A stretch of DNA of 64,000 nt from Nesterenkonia alkaliphila (GTDB taxonomy: Bacteria > Actinomycetota > Actinomycetes > Actinomycetales > Micrococcaceae): assembly GCF_009758175.1 (NCBI RefSeq), contig NZ_WRPM01000103.1, forward strand, positions 40,622-104,621, written 5' to 3'. The translations under genes were made by a program, and so were the position numbers. Below are positions 34,273-42,127 of this stretch, piece by piece. Numbering within the stretch: position 1 is the stretch's first letter; every line of letters starts with the position of its first letter. The notes below the pieces were generated by a model. That model worked only from the letters and a program-made list of their open reading frames with translations, ran no database searches and had not been told where the DNA came from.

Positions 34273-34768
34273 ACCAGCAGGGCCGAGGCGGTCAGGCAGG
34301 GCCAGATCACCAGGGTGGGCAGGATCCCGAGTGTCGAGCCGCAGACTCCGCCCAGAACCCCGGCCACAGGCACCACACCCATGGTCAGGGTGCGCCGAGC
34401 AGTGGTGATCCGCCCGAAATGCGACTCCGGGATGATCGAGGCTGCCCAGCCCATATTGGCCACCGAGGCGGCAACCACTGCGAAGCTCCACAGCATGGTG
34501 TGGCCGAATACCAGGGCCACTGCCACGGGCATGCTCGCGAAGGCGGCGAACACATAGAACGACGCCGCCAGCACCTGTCCCAGCGTGCCCACCACCACGA
34601 TCCTGGGGGCGGTGTAGCGGCACAGGAGCCTGGGCCCGGCGACTCTGGCGTCGATGCGCCCAAGGCGCGTGAGATAGGCGATCCGCTCTTCGAAATGCGC
34701 CAGCTGCTGCTCCCGTCCAGGGATAGAGCGGGCTACTTGGCCTGGGGCGTAAGGGCTGGCTGGGCCAT
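34258..34768 (-). pseudogene. Chimeric remnant: AAA-ATPase N-terminus joined to an MFS transporter C-terminus
   Basis: From ATG 34768 (AGGAGG upstream) the frame gives only eleven residues before TAG. A -1 shift continues as SPYAPGQVARSIPGREQQL and EERIAYLTRLGR, resembling the start of an actinobacterial AAA/orc-like ATPase (P-G-R-E-x-x-L). After IDAR this changes abruptly to RYTAPRIVVVGTLGQVLAA and then typical MFS sequence (FGRITTARRTLTMGVVPVAGVLGGVCGS near the middle). No start for the MFS part and no full N-terminal half are present, so two deletions or recombination left a hybrid. The 3' boundary is approximate because the frame stays open into the gene on the plus strand. Confidence 0.65.
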
Positions 34769-34790
34769 AGTCACCTCCTCAGACACTTTT

Positions 34791-34823
34791 CGATACTTGA
34801 CCCTATGTATCGGAAAGTATCGG
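34791..34823. promoter_or_regulatory. CGATAC/GTATCG repeats upstream of the AAA/MFS remnant, candidate operator
   Basis: CGATACTT at 34791-34798 is inverted relative to AAGTATCG at 34815-34822, and GTATCGG occurs twice, 10 nt apart (34807 and 34817). Spacing of one helical turn and position just before the remnant's AGGAGG ribosome site suggest an old regulator-binding site that outlived its gene. It lies between the remnant and the 3' end of the bile-acid/sodium symporter gene. Confidence 0.4.
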
Positions 34824-34843
34824 GAGCCGGGCAGAGAGCCCGT

Positions 34844-35869
34844 TTAGGTGGCTACGGGTGTGGCGGCGTCGCCGTCCTCGGTCTGGTCCTTGGGCCGGCG
34901 GGCACCCCAGAAGGAGGCGAGCAGCCCGCCGGAGATGTTGTGCCACACCGAGAAGATTGCCCCCGGCAGGGCGGCCTCAGCCGAGAAGTGCGTCCCGCCG
35001 AGGCCGGCTGCCAGCCCGGAGTTCTGCATCCCGACTTCCACCGAGATCGCCCGGCGGGTGGGCACCGGTGCCCGGGTGAGCATGGCGGCACCGTAGCCGA
35101 CCCCGTAGCCGAGCAGATTGTGCAGCACCACTCCGAGCAGCAGCAGTGCCCCGGCTGAGGCCAGCACCTCGTGGGAGCCGGAGACCACCGCCACCACCAC
35201 GTAGGTGATGCCCAGCACTGAGATCCACGGCAGCGCAGGCTGGACTGCCTGGACCAGCTTCGGCAGGAGCAGGCGCAGCACCAGCCCGCCGATCACCGGA
35301 ATGAGCACGATCCGCACAATGTCCCAGGCCATGTCCCCGGCTGGGACCGGAAGGTACTGGCCGGCCAGCCAGAGCGCCAACAGCGGGGTCAGCAGCGGAG
35401 AGAGCAGAGTGGAGATGCTGGTCATCGTCACCGAGAGGGCGACGTCGCCCCGGGCCAGGTAGGTCACCACATTGGAGCTGGTGCCCCCGGGAACCGAGCC
35501 GACCAGAATGAGCCCGGCGGCCAGGGCTGGCGGCAGCTGCAGCGCCCAGGCGATGCCGAAGGCCAGCAGCGGCATGAAACCGAACTGGAAGGCCACCCCG
35601 GCCAGGATGGGCAGCGGACGTTTGATGACCAGCAGAAAGTCGGGCAGGGTTAGGGTCAGGCCCATGCCGAACATGATGACCATCAGCGCATAGGTGACCC
35701 CCGCCCCCAGCGGGGTGAACGTAGCCGGGGCCAGCAGCGCAATGGCCGCTCCGGAGATGATCAGCAGCGGAAACACGGTCACAGCCAGCTTGGCGCTGCG
35801 TGGCGACTGGTCAGCGGGAGACGAGTAGGCGGGGGAGCTGCCCCGGGGCGAGTCAGGCGAGGGATTCAT
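34844..35869 (-). CDS. Bile acid:sodium symporter (BASS) family transporter
   Basis: A 341-residue protein with about ten helices. Landmark stretches are ALMVIMFGMGLTL near residue 65, LAAGLILVGSVPGGTSSNVVTYLARGDVALSVTMTS near residue 118 (the crossing-helix motif with S-x-P-G-G-x-x-S-N) and SVEVGMQNSGLAAGLGGTHF near residue 290 (E-x-G-x-Q-N). A Ser/Pro-rich N-terminal tail of 25 residues precedes helix 1. ATG 35869 has GAGAGGAG 10 nt upstream. Cargo of bacterial BASS proteins includes pantoate, keto acids and taurocholate; none can be chosen here. Confidence 0.92.
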   Translation of the reverse strand: MNPSPDSPRGSSPAYSSPADQSPRSAKLAVTVFPLLIISGAAIALLAPATFTPLGAGVTYALMVIMFGMGLTLTLPDFLLVIKRPLPILAGVAFQFGFMPLLAFGIAWALQLPPALAAGLILVGSVPGGTSSNVVTYLARGDVALSVTMTSISTLLSPLLTPLLALWLAGQYLPVPAGDMAWDIVRIVLIPVIGGLVLRLLLPKLVQAVQPALPWISVLGITYVVVAVVSGSHEVLASAGALLLLGVVLHNLLGYGVGYGAAMLTRAPVPTRRAISVEVGMQNSGLAAGLGGTHFSAEAALPGAIFSVWHNISGGLLASFWGARRPKDQTEDGDAATPVAT

Positions 35870-35968
35870 GGCTGACAGGCTCCTCTCGGGGGCGGATGAG
35901 GTCAACACCCGATGACTCGGTTTCCACCATGTGGACCCTTCAGGGCGGGGCTGACCTATCCTGGGACC

Positions 35969-36319
35969 ATGGCAGGGCACAAGATCTACAGCATGGCAGT
36001 CTCGGCGGTCTACCCGCACTATGTCACCAAGGCCGAACGCAAGGGACGCACTCAGGATGAGGTGGACACCATCATCCGGTGGCTCACCGGCTACAGCCAG
36101 CAGCAGCTGCAGGCTGCGCTGGACGCGGAGAAGGATTTTGAGACCTTCTTCGCCGAGGCGCCGGCGCTCAACGAGTCCCGCCGGCAGATCACCGGGGTGA
36201 TCTGTGGGATGCGGGTTGAGGAGATCGAGGAGCCGCTGATGCAGGAGATCCGGTATATGGATAAGCTCATCGACGAGCTGGCCCGCGGCAAAGCCATGGA
36301 GAAGATCCTGCGAGACTGA
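35969..36319 (+). CDS. DUF2200 family protein
   Basis: A 116-residue soluble protein beginning [29 protein letters not shown], the characteristic DUF2200 opening (KI-Y-x-x-x-x-x-x-V-Y-P-x-Y-x-x-K-A-x-R-K-G-R). The middle [11 protein letters not shown] and [22 protein letters not shown] complete the domain, so it is full length. I use the internal ATG 35969; upstream residues are an out-of-family extension. DUF2200 proteins resemble small alpha-helical YdhG/MmcQ-like proteins, function unknown. Confidence 0.9.
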   Translation: MAGHKIYSMAVSAVYPHYVTKAERKGRTQDEVDTIIRWLTGYSQQQLQAALDAEKDFETFFAEAPALNESRRQITGVICGMRVEEIEEPLMQEIRYMDKLIDELARGKAMEKILRD

Positions 36320-36361
36320 GCGGTTCCCGGGCGCCTCCGGGGCCGCGTCTACTCTGGAGGC

Positions 36362-37126
36362 GTGGCACAGAGAAGCTGGCTGGAGGACGAGCGCCCCGTG
36401 CGCGGAGTCCGCGTCTATGACGATGCGCAGATTGATGACGCCGCCTGGCCGGCAACTGTGCCCGCTGTTGCCAGCTTCTTGGAGCAGGCCCGGAAGCGGC
36501 CCGACGGCTTCGAGTTCCAGGAGGGGGTGACCTTCCTGGTCGGGGAGAACGGCTCGGGGAAGTCCACCCTGGTCGAAGGGATCGCTGAGGCCTTCGGGCT
36601 GCCCTCGGAGGGCGGGACCACCAACGGCGGGGCGCGTACCCGCCGGACGGACTCGCCGCTGGGGGAGTGGCTGCGGGTCATCCGCGGCCCCGGCGCCCCG
36701 AAGTTCGGGTTCTTCCTGCGGGCTGAGACCATGCACGGCTACTACACCTGGCGCGAGCAGATCGGCGGGCCCTCCGCCGATCTGCACCGGATGAGCCACG
36801 GGGAGTCCTTCAACAGCCTGCTGGAGTCCCACCTGGACCACGGACAGTTCGTCCAGGGCCTGGTCTGCCTGGACGAGCCGGAGGCAGCGCTGTCCTTCAA
36901 CTCGCTGCTGGGCTGGGTGGCAGCCCTGGACCGGATGGCCTCCCGCGGCACCCAGGTCATCTGCGCCACCCACTCCCCGGTGCTGGCCTCCCTGCCCGGG
37001 GCGACCATCCTGGAACTGGGGGAGTGGGGCATCCGGGAGACCAGCTGGGAGGATCTCGAACTGGTCCAGTCCCACCGCCGGTACCTCGAAGCCCCCGAGC
37101 GTTACCTCCGCCACCTGCTGGCATGA
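36362..37126 (+). CDS. AAA family ATPase of the SMC/ABC-like class
   Basis: A 254-residue predicted ATPase. Walker A GENGSGKST near residue 61, a Q-like region, the signature-like LHRMSHGESF near residue 142, Walker B VCLDEPEAALS near residue 175 and H-loop ICATHSPVL near residue 200 are all visible. No coiled coil is present, so it is a compact YbhF/COG3910-type ATPase rather than an SMC. GTG start with GGAGG one base upstream (spacing is short). It is followed by tRNA-Gly in the same direction. Cellular role unknown. Confidence 0.88.
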   Translation: MAQRSWLEDERPVRGVRVYDDAQIDDAAWPATVPAVASFLEQARKRPDGFEFQEGVTFLVGENGSGKSTLVEGIAEAFGLPSEGGTTNGGARTRRTDSPLGEWLRVIRGPGAPKFGFFLRAETMHGYYTWREQIGGPSADLHRMSHGESFNSLLESHLDHGQFVQGLVCLDEPEAALSFNSLLGWVAALDRMASRGTQVICATHSPVLASLPGATILELGEWGIRETSWEDLELVQSHRRYLEAPERYLRHLLA

Positions 37127-37199
37127 GGGCGATCCGGGCGGTGTACACTATTCATCACGCCGTCACGGTGGGATCACTCGCACTCATGGCGGCGGCCAA

Positions 37200-37273
37200 G
37201 CGGGCGTAGCTTAATGGCAAAGCTTCTGCTTCCCAAGCAGACGACGCGGGTTCGATTCCCGTCGCCCGCTCCA
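37200..37273 (+). tRNA. tRNA-Gly (anticodon CCC)
   Basis: Acceptor arms GCGGGCG (37200-37206) and CGCCCGC (37263-37269) pair fully. The D stem is GCTT/AAGC, the anticodon stem TCTGC/GCAGA around loop TTCCCAA with anticodon CCC at 37232-37234, and the T arm is CGGG-TTCGATT-CCCG. The CCA end is encoded at 37271-37273 and is followed at once by six T, a natural 3' terminator. It reads GGG codons. Confidence 0.97.
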
Positions 37274-37284
37274 TTTTTTCCGTT

Positions 37285-37350
37285 CGGTGGGCACAAATGC
37301 CCTCAGTCTTCCCCTAGATTCCGGGGAGTTATGGGCATTTGCGCCCACCG
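37285..37350. repeat. Large imperfect inverted repeat after tRNA-Gly
   Basis: Arms 37285-37302 and 37333-37350 match over 18 bp with one mismatch (CGGTGGGCACAAATGCCC against GGGCATTTGCGCCCACCG). Each arm itself contains a short palindrome of the GGGCA/TGCCC type, and a smaller hairpin TCCCC/GGGGA sits in the loop. It lies between the tRNA and the convergent lipoprotein gene. A bidirectional terminator or a mobile-element end are possible. Confidence 0.7.
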
Positions 37351-37368
37351 TCTGACCGGAGTCTCCCC

Positions 37369-38004
37369 TCAGGACTCCCCGTCCAGGCCGCGGATCTGGT
37401 CAAAGTCCAGACCGTCGACCTCGATGGACTCATAGATCGAGGTGAACGTCTCCTCATCCAGCTCTGCGGCGAACATTGCCACCGCCAGCGCCGGCTCACG
37501 CCCCACGCCGACCACCGCCGCCTCGCACACCTCCGCCATCGGACAGTCATGCAGCAGGAACGCCAGCTTGTGGTGGTTCGTGAAGTCGGGATCCTCAGGC
37601 AGCAGCAGCCACTCCGGCCGCTCCTCGGGGGAATAGAGCTGATTCGGCTCAGTGGTGGTCTCCGCGCCCAGGAAGTTCTGCAGATCCCCGGTGACTGACC
37701 GTGCGCTGGTCGGATGCTCGTAGACCGCCACCTGCCAGGTGGCCTCCGCCGGGTCCGCGGCGTCGCCGTAGGCATCGGACACCTCATGCAGGTCCCCGCC
37801 GTACATCTGCCGGAACACGTCGGCAGACCACTCCCGCGGGGTCGGCAGCCAGCTGATATCAGTCTCGTCCCACTCCGCGGGGATCTGCACCGACCAGAAG
37901 TCGCCTTCCAGGGTCTGGGTGCCCTCCGCTGAGCTGTCGCCGCCGCACCCGGCAAGCGCCAACGACGACGCCGTCACCGCCGCAGCTGCCATGACTCTCT
38001 TCAT
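37369..38004 (-). CDS. Hypothetical lipoprotein
   Basis: A 211-residue secreted lipoprotein. It begins MKRVMAAAAVTASSLALAGC, a clear signal peptide with lipobox LALAGC (Cys near residue 20), then an acidic domain. WSVQIPAEWDE near residue 37 and a Trp/Pro-rich middle resemble the PsbP-like or small periplasmic alpha-beta lipoproteins, but I cannot assign a family. ATG 38004 is chosen because AGGGGG lies 9 nt upstream; the in-frame ATG at 38013 has no room for a ribosome site. It is divergent from thiO. Confidence 0.72.
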   Translation of the reverse strand: MKRVMAAAAVTASSLALAGCGGDSSAEGTQTLEGDFWSVQIPAEWDETDISWLPTPREWSADVFRQMYGGDLHEVSDAYGDAADPAEATWQVAVYEHPTSARSVTGDLQNFLGAETTTEPNQLYSPEERPEWLLLPEDPDFTNHHKLAFLLHDCPMAEVCEAAVVGVGREPALAVAMFAAELDEETFTSIYESIEVDGLDFDQIRGLDGES

Positions 38005-38077
38005 TCCGTTCATCCCCCTGAGCTTCTCCTGTGAGCTGACCTCACAGAAGTCTAACGAGCGGCGTAGAGTCATCACC

Positions 38078-39283
38078 ATGGGGCAGAACGTTCAGCTCAG
38101 CACAGCAGTCATCGGCGCCGGGGTGGTCGGTCTGCTCACCGCCTGGCAGCTGCGGCTGAGCGGCCACGCAGTGACCATCCTGGACCCGGCGCCCGGCGCG
38201 CAGGCCTCCTACGCTGCGGCCGGCATGCTCGCCCCGATCAGCGAGGTCCAGTACGGCCAGCAGCAGCTCTGGGAGCTGATGACCGCAGCCCAGGCCGAAT
38301 ACCCGGCGCTGATCCGGACCCTCCAGCAGGCCAGCGCCCTGCCCACCGGCTACCGGGAGAACGGCACCCTGCTGGTGGCCGCCGACCCCGGCGACAGGCA
38401 GGCCACAGCCGAGCTGGTCGCCGTACAGCAGGCCGCAGGCATGGAGGTCACTCCGCTGAGCTCCCGGCAGCTGCGCAGCGCAGAACCAGCGCTCGCCCCA
38501 GGACTGGCCAAGGTGTGGTCAGTGCCGGGGGACCACCAGGTCAACCCCCGGCAGCTGGTCCGCTGCGTCACCGAGGCGCTGGACGCCCAGCTGGATCCCG
38601 GTGTCTTCCCGACTGCCGGCCCGCCCGCGCAGTGGATTGCCGCCCGGGTGACCCGGGTGGAGCAGACCGAGCAGGGCATACGGGTTGAGTACGACGGCGC
38701 CGCAGCCGTCTTTGACCGGGCCGCCCTGGTGCCCGGGCTGGGATACACAGACATCGCCGGCCTGCCCCAGCAGCAGCCGCTGGACCTGCGCCCGGTGCAC
38801 GGAGACGTCATCCGGCTGCGGGTCCGGCCCGAGCAGCTCAGCCCCGGCGAGCAGCACCTCATCAGCTCCACGCTCCGGGCCAAGGTCCGCGGCCGCTCGG
38901 TCTACCTGGTGCCCCGGGCCCCGGAGGACCCGCTGGAGCCGCTGGGTCTGGTGGTCGGCGCCTCCTCCCGGGAGGACGGCCTGCCCGGCACCCACACCGG
39001 CAGCGTGGCCGAGCTTCTTGAGGACGCCGCCGCAGTGCTGCCTGCGGTGCGCGACGCCGAGCTGGTGGAGATCACCACCCGGGCCCGGCCGGGCACCCCG
39101 GATGACCGTCCCTACCTGGGGGCAGTGAGCCCAGGGGGCGGCGTCGTCATCTCCACCGGCTACCACCGGCACGGGATCCTGCTGGCGCCCCTGGCCGCCC
39201 GGCTGACTGTCGCACTGCTCAGCGGTGAACCTCTGAGCGAGGCAGACCGGGACTACCTTGAGACCATGCGCCCGGACCGCTGA
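38078..39283 (+). CDS. thiO: Glycine oxidase ThiO
   Basis: ThiO oxidises glycine to iminoglycine, the C2-N donor for thiazole synthase ThiG. The 401-residue DAO-fold flavoprotein has the FAD motif VIGAGVVGLLTAWQLRLSGHAVTILD (residues 10-36), ASYAAAGMLAPISE near residue 46 (the A-x-x-A-A-G-M-L-x-P-x-x-E signature of ThiO), and GYHRHGILLAPLAARL near the C-terminus (G-x-x-R-x-G-x-x-L-x-P). ATG 38078 is used. It overlaps the convergent P-ATPase gene by 31 nt at its 3' end. It sits about 4.4 kb before thiSG, with an ATPase and CoA transferase between them. Confidence 0.92.
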   Translation: MGQNVQLSTAVIGAGVVGLLTAWQLRLSGHAVTILDPAPGAQASYAAAGMLAPISEVQYGQQQLWELMTAAQAEYPALIRTLQQASALPTGYRENGTLLVAADPGDRQATAELVAVQQAAGMEVTPLSSRQLRSAEPALAPGLAKVWSVPGDHQVNPRQLVRCVTEALDAQLDPGVFPTAGPPAQWIAARVTRVEQTEQGIRVEYDGAAAVFDRAALVPGLGYTDIAGLPQQQPLDLRPVHGDVIRLRVRPEQLSPGEQHLISSTLRAKVRGRSVYLVPRAPEDPLEPLGLVVGASSREDGLPGTHTGSVAELLEDAAAVLPAVRDAELVEITTRARPGTPDDRPYLGAVSPGGGVVISTGYHRHGILLAPLAARLTVALLSGEPLSEADRDYLETMRPDR

Positions 39284-41970
39284 GCCTGCCGCCCGGTTCC
39301 ATAGAGCAGCAGCTTCAGCACCTCGGTGACCACGAAGACGGCAAGTCCGGCCAGGCTGATGATCAGCAGGTAGCGCGGCCCCAGAGCGGAGGAGTCAAAG
39401 AGCTGCTGCAGCGGCGGGGCGTAGATGAACAGCAGCTGCAGCGCGGTCAGCCCGATCAGGCACAGCCAGGCCACGCTGTTGTTGGACAGCGCTTCGAAGC
39501 GGAGGCTGGTCGACTCCAGCGCCTTGACGTTGAACAGGTAGAAGCCCTGGCAGACCACCAGCACGGTGGTGGCCAGGGTGCGTGCGGTGTCCAGGTCATC
39601 CCCGGCCTCAATCCGCCAGCGGAAGATTCCGGTGGTGACTCCGGCGATCAGCAGGGACACCACCGCGATCTGCACAATATGGCGGAGCTCCACGATCCCC
39701 CGGCCAGGATCCCGCGGCGGCCGCTGCATCAGTCCCTTCTCGGCGGGTTCGAAGGCGAAGGCGAAGGCCAGGGTCACCGCGGTGACCATATTCGCCCACA
39801 GCACCTGCAGCGGAGTCAGCGGCAGCGTCCAGCCCAGGGCTACCGCGAAGAGCACCACCACCGACTGCGCGCCATTGGTGGGCAGCAGGAAGACAATGGC
39901 TTTGCGCAGGTTGTCATAGATCCGCCGGCCTTCCTCCACTGCGACCTCAATCGTGGTGAAGTTGTCATCGGCCAGCACAATTTCAGCGGACTCCTTGGTC
40001 ACCTCCGTGCCTTTGACTCCCATCGCCACGCCAACATCGGCCCGCCGCAGCGCAGGGGCGTCATTGACGCCGTCCCCGGTCATCGCCACCACCTCGCCCT
40101 CGGCCTGCAAGGCAGTGACCAAGCGCAGCTTATGCTCCGGGCTGGTGCGGGCAAAGACGTTGTGCTCAGCGGCCAGCCGGCGCAGCTCGGCGTCGTCGGC
40201 CGCTTCCAGCTCAGCCCCGCTGACAGCCCCAGCTCCGTCGTCGATACCCATCTGGCGGGCGATGGCAGTGGCCGTGCCCACATGATCTCCGGTGATCATC
40301 TTCACCGTGATCCCCGCCTGGTGGCAGACATCGATGGCGGTCACGGCCGCCTCCCGCGGCGGGTCCACAATACCGACGACGCCGAGGAAGGTCAGTTGGT
40401 CACCGAGGGCTTCCACACCCAGCTGCTGGGTATCACGGTCTGTTGCGCTGCGCTCGGCGGCCCCCAACACCCGCAGTCCCTGGCTGGAGAGCAGCTCGAT
40501 CTGTTCCTCCCAGTAGTTTCGGTCCAGGGGTGCAGTGCCGCCTTCTGGGGTCAGCTGCACGGCTGCCCGGTCCAAGAGGCGGTCAGGAGCGCCTTTGACC
40601 AGTACGCGCAGGTCTTCCTCCGTCTGAGCCACGGTTGCCATCAGCTTGTTCTCCGAGCTGAACGGCAAGGTGGTCAGCCGGGACACGGCGGCCGGATCGA
40701 AGCCCAGCTTGCCGGCCATTGACTGCAGCGCTCCCTCCGTGGGTTCGCCGTTGATGCTCCAGCGGCCGTTCTCGGCCTGCACCAGCCGGGTGTCATTGGC
40801 CACACTGAGCGCCTGGGTGATCCGGCGCAGTCCCGTGTGGTCCAGACTCACGGCGGCCCCGTCTTCAGCGATCACCTCTCCCTCAGGGGCGTAGCCGGTG
40901 CCGGTGACCATAAGCGTCTCCCCGGTGAGAATCACCCTTTCCACCGTCATCTCGTTCTTGGTCAGGGTGCCGGTCTTGTCCGAGCAGATGGTGGTCACAC
41001 TGCCCAGGGTCTGGACGGCCGGAAGCCGGCGGGTGATCGCATTGCGCCCAGCCATGGACTGGACTCCCAGGGCCAGGGTGATGGTGATCAGTGCGGGCAG
41101 ACCCTCAGGAATGGCGGCCACTGCGAAGCTCGCGGCTGCCTGCAGAAGTTCTGCCATCCCGGTGCCGTGGATCAGCGAGCCCAGCAGCACCAGGATCAGG
41201 GTCATCAGCACCACGGCGAGGGCCAACCAGCGCCCGAAAGCTGCGATCTGCCGGGTCAGCGGGGTCTGGAGGGACTCCACCTCACTCATCATGATGTTGA
41301 TCCGGCCCAGCTCGGTCTGCGAACCGGTGGCCACCACTACTCCGCTGCCTGAGCCGGAGGTGATCATCGTTCCGGAGAACGCCAAGCAGTGGCGATCACC
41401 TAACGGGGCGTTGGCCTCCACCGTGGCGCTGTGCTTGGCGGTGGGCACAGACTCGCCGGTCAGTGCCGATTCCTCCACGGTCAGTTCATGAGCCTCTGCA
41501 AGCCGCAGGTCGGCGGGGACTTTGTCACCGGCCCGGAGCCGGACCACGTCACCGGGAACCAGGTTATCCGCGGGGATGGTCCGCCAGGTCCCTTCGCGCA
41601 GTACAGAGGCTGAGGGGGAGAGCATGTCCCGGATCCCCTCGAGGGCGCGTTCAGCCTTGCCCTCCTGGAGGAAGCCGACTGTGGCGTTGATCACCACCAC
41701 AAAGAGAATGACTATAGTGTCCACCCAATGCTGCAGCACTGCGGTGAGCACAGCGGCTCCCAGCAGCACATAGATGAGCACATCGTGGAGGTGGCGCAGG
41801 AACCGCCTGACCGGGCTGTCCTTCTCCGCGGCGGGAAGTTCATTGGGGCCGAGCTGTTTGAGGCGCCGGCCCGACTCCGCGCCGCTCAGTCCTGAGGCGA
41901 GGTCGGTGTTCAGGGTCTCGGCGACCTCGCCGGCGGTCAGCGTATGAGGTTCGGTCAGGCTTTTGAGCAC
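39253..41970 (-). CDS. Cation-translocating P-type ATPase (Ca2+/PacL-like, type II)
   Basis: A 905-residue membrane pump. An N-terminal cation-ATPase domain contains GPNELPAAEKDSP; the actuator domain has ALTGESVPT near residue 173. Helix M4 carries IPEGLPALI, the type IIA/IIB ion motif. The phosphorylated Asp is in CSDKTGTLTKNEMT, followed by KGAPDRLL, then MITGDHVGTA and MTGDGVNDAPALRRADVGVAMG. Six C-terminal helices form the cation_ATPase_C domain. Ca2+ or Mn2+ export is the probable role. The promoter region has -10-like TATAAG at 42026-42021 and the shared palindrome at 42043-42059 covering the -35. It overlaps the thiO end by 31 nt. Confidence 0.93.
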   Translation of the reverse strand: MLKSLTEPHTLTAGEVAETLNTDLASGLSGAESGRRLKQLGPNELPAAEKDSPVRRFLRHLHDVLIYVLLGAAVLTAVLQHWVDTIVILFVVVINATVGFLQEGKAERALEGIRDMLSPSASVLREGTWRTIPADNLVPGDVVRLRAGDKVPADLRLAEAHELTVEESALTGESVPTAKHSATVEANAPLGDRHCLAFSGTMITSGSGSGVVVATGSQTELGRINIMMSEVESLQTPLTRQIAAFGRWLALAVVLMTLILVLLGSLIHGTGMAELLQAAASFAVAAIPEGLPALITITLALGVQSMAGRNAITRRLPAVQTLGSVTTICSDKTGTLTKNEMTVERVILTGETLMVTGTGYAPEGEVIAEDGAAVSLDHTGLRRITQALSVANDTRLVQAENGRWSINGEPTEGALQSMAGKLGFDPAAVSRLTTLPFSSENKLMATVAQTEEDLRVLVKGAPDRLLDRAAVQLTPEGGTAPLDRNYWEEQIELLSSQGLRVLGAAERSATDRDTQQLGVEALGDQLTFLGVVGIVDPPREAAVTAIDVCHQAGITVKMITGDHVGTATAIARQMGIDDGAGAVSGAELEAADDAELRRLAAEHNVFARTSPEHKLRLVTALQAEGEVVAMTGDGVNDAPALRRADVGVAMGVKGTEVTKESAEIVLADDNFTTIEVAVEEGRRIYDNLRKAIVFLLPTNGAQSVVVLFAVALGWTLPLTPLQVLWANMVTAVTLAFAFAFEPAEKGLMQRPPRDPGRGIVELRHIVQIAVVSLLIAGVTTGIFRWRIEAGDDLDTARTLATTVLVVCQGFYLFNVKALESTSLRFEALSNNSVAWLCLIGLTALQLLFIYAPPLQQLFDSSALGPRYLLIISLAGLAVFVVTEVLKLLLYGTGRQAQRSGRMVSR

Positions 41971-42040
41971 ACGTTTCTCCTCGTCAAGGGTGTCCTCCGT
42001 AGCCGTTCCTGCAGTTAAACCTTATACCGCAGCGGGGAGT

Positions 42041-42061
42041 TCTTCTACCTCACGTAGAAGA
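42041..42061. promoter_or_regulatory. TTCTAC-N5-GTAGAA palindrome at the pacL-like promoter
   Basis: The palindrome TCTTCTAC-CTCAC-GTAGAAGA (arms 42041-42048 and 42054-42061) lies in the 157-nt divergent region before the P-ATPase and the CoA transferase. On the minus strand its GTAGAA ends exactly 16 nt before TATAAG (42026-42021), so it takes the -35 place. The same 17-bp core occurs at 57721-57737 in the lpqE/carD gap with the same 16-nt distance to a -10-like TAGTCT. Confidence 0.6.
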
Positions 42062-42127
42062 TGCCTGGAGGGTGTCAGCATCCCGTATCCTGGCAGTATC
42101 TTGCCAGATCACGAGGTCAGGAGCTGT

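Noticed and set aside
34844..37114. A 756-residue minus-strand frame spanning the BASS transporter, DUF2200 and AAA ATPase region
   Set aside because: Only the part up to the ATG at 35869 matches a family; the rest is the antisense of the DUF2200 and AAA genes.
36362..37126. RecF/SMC-type DNA repair ATPase
   Set aside because: The protein is only 254 residues with no coiled coil or zinc hook, so a specific repair role cannot be supported.
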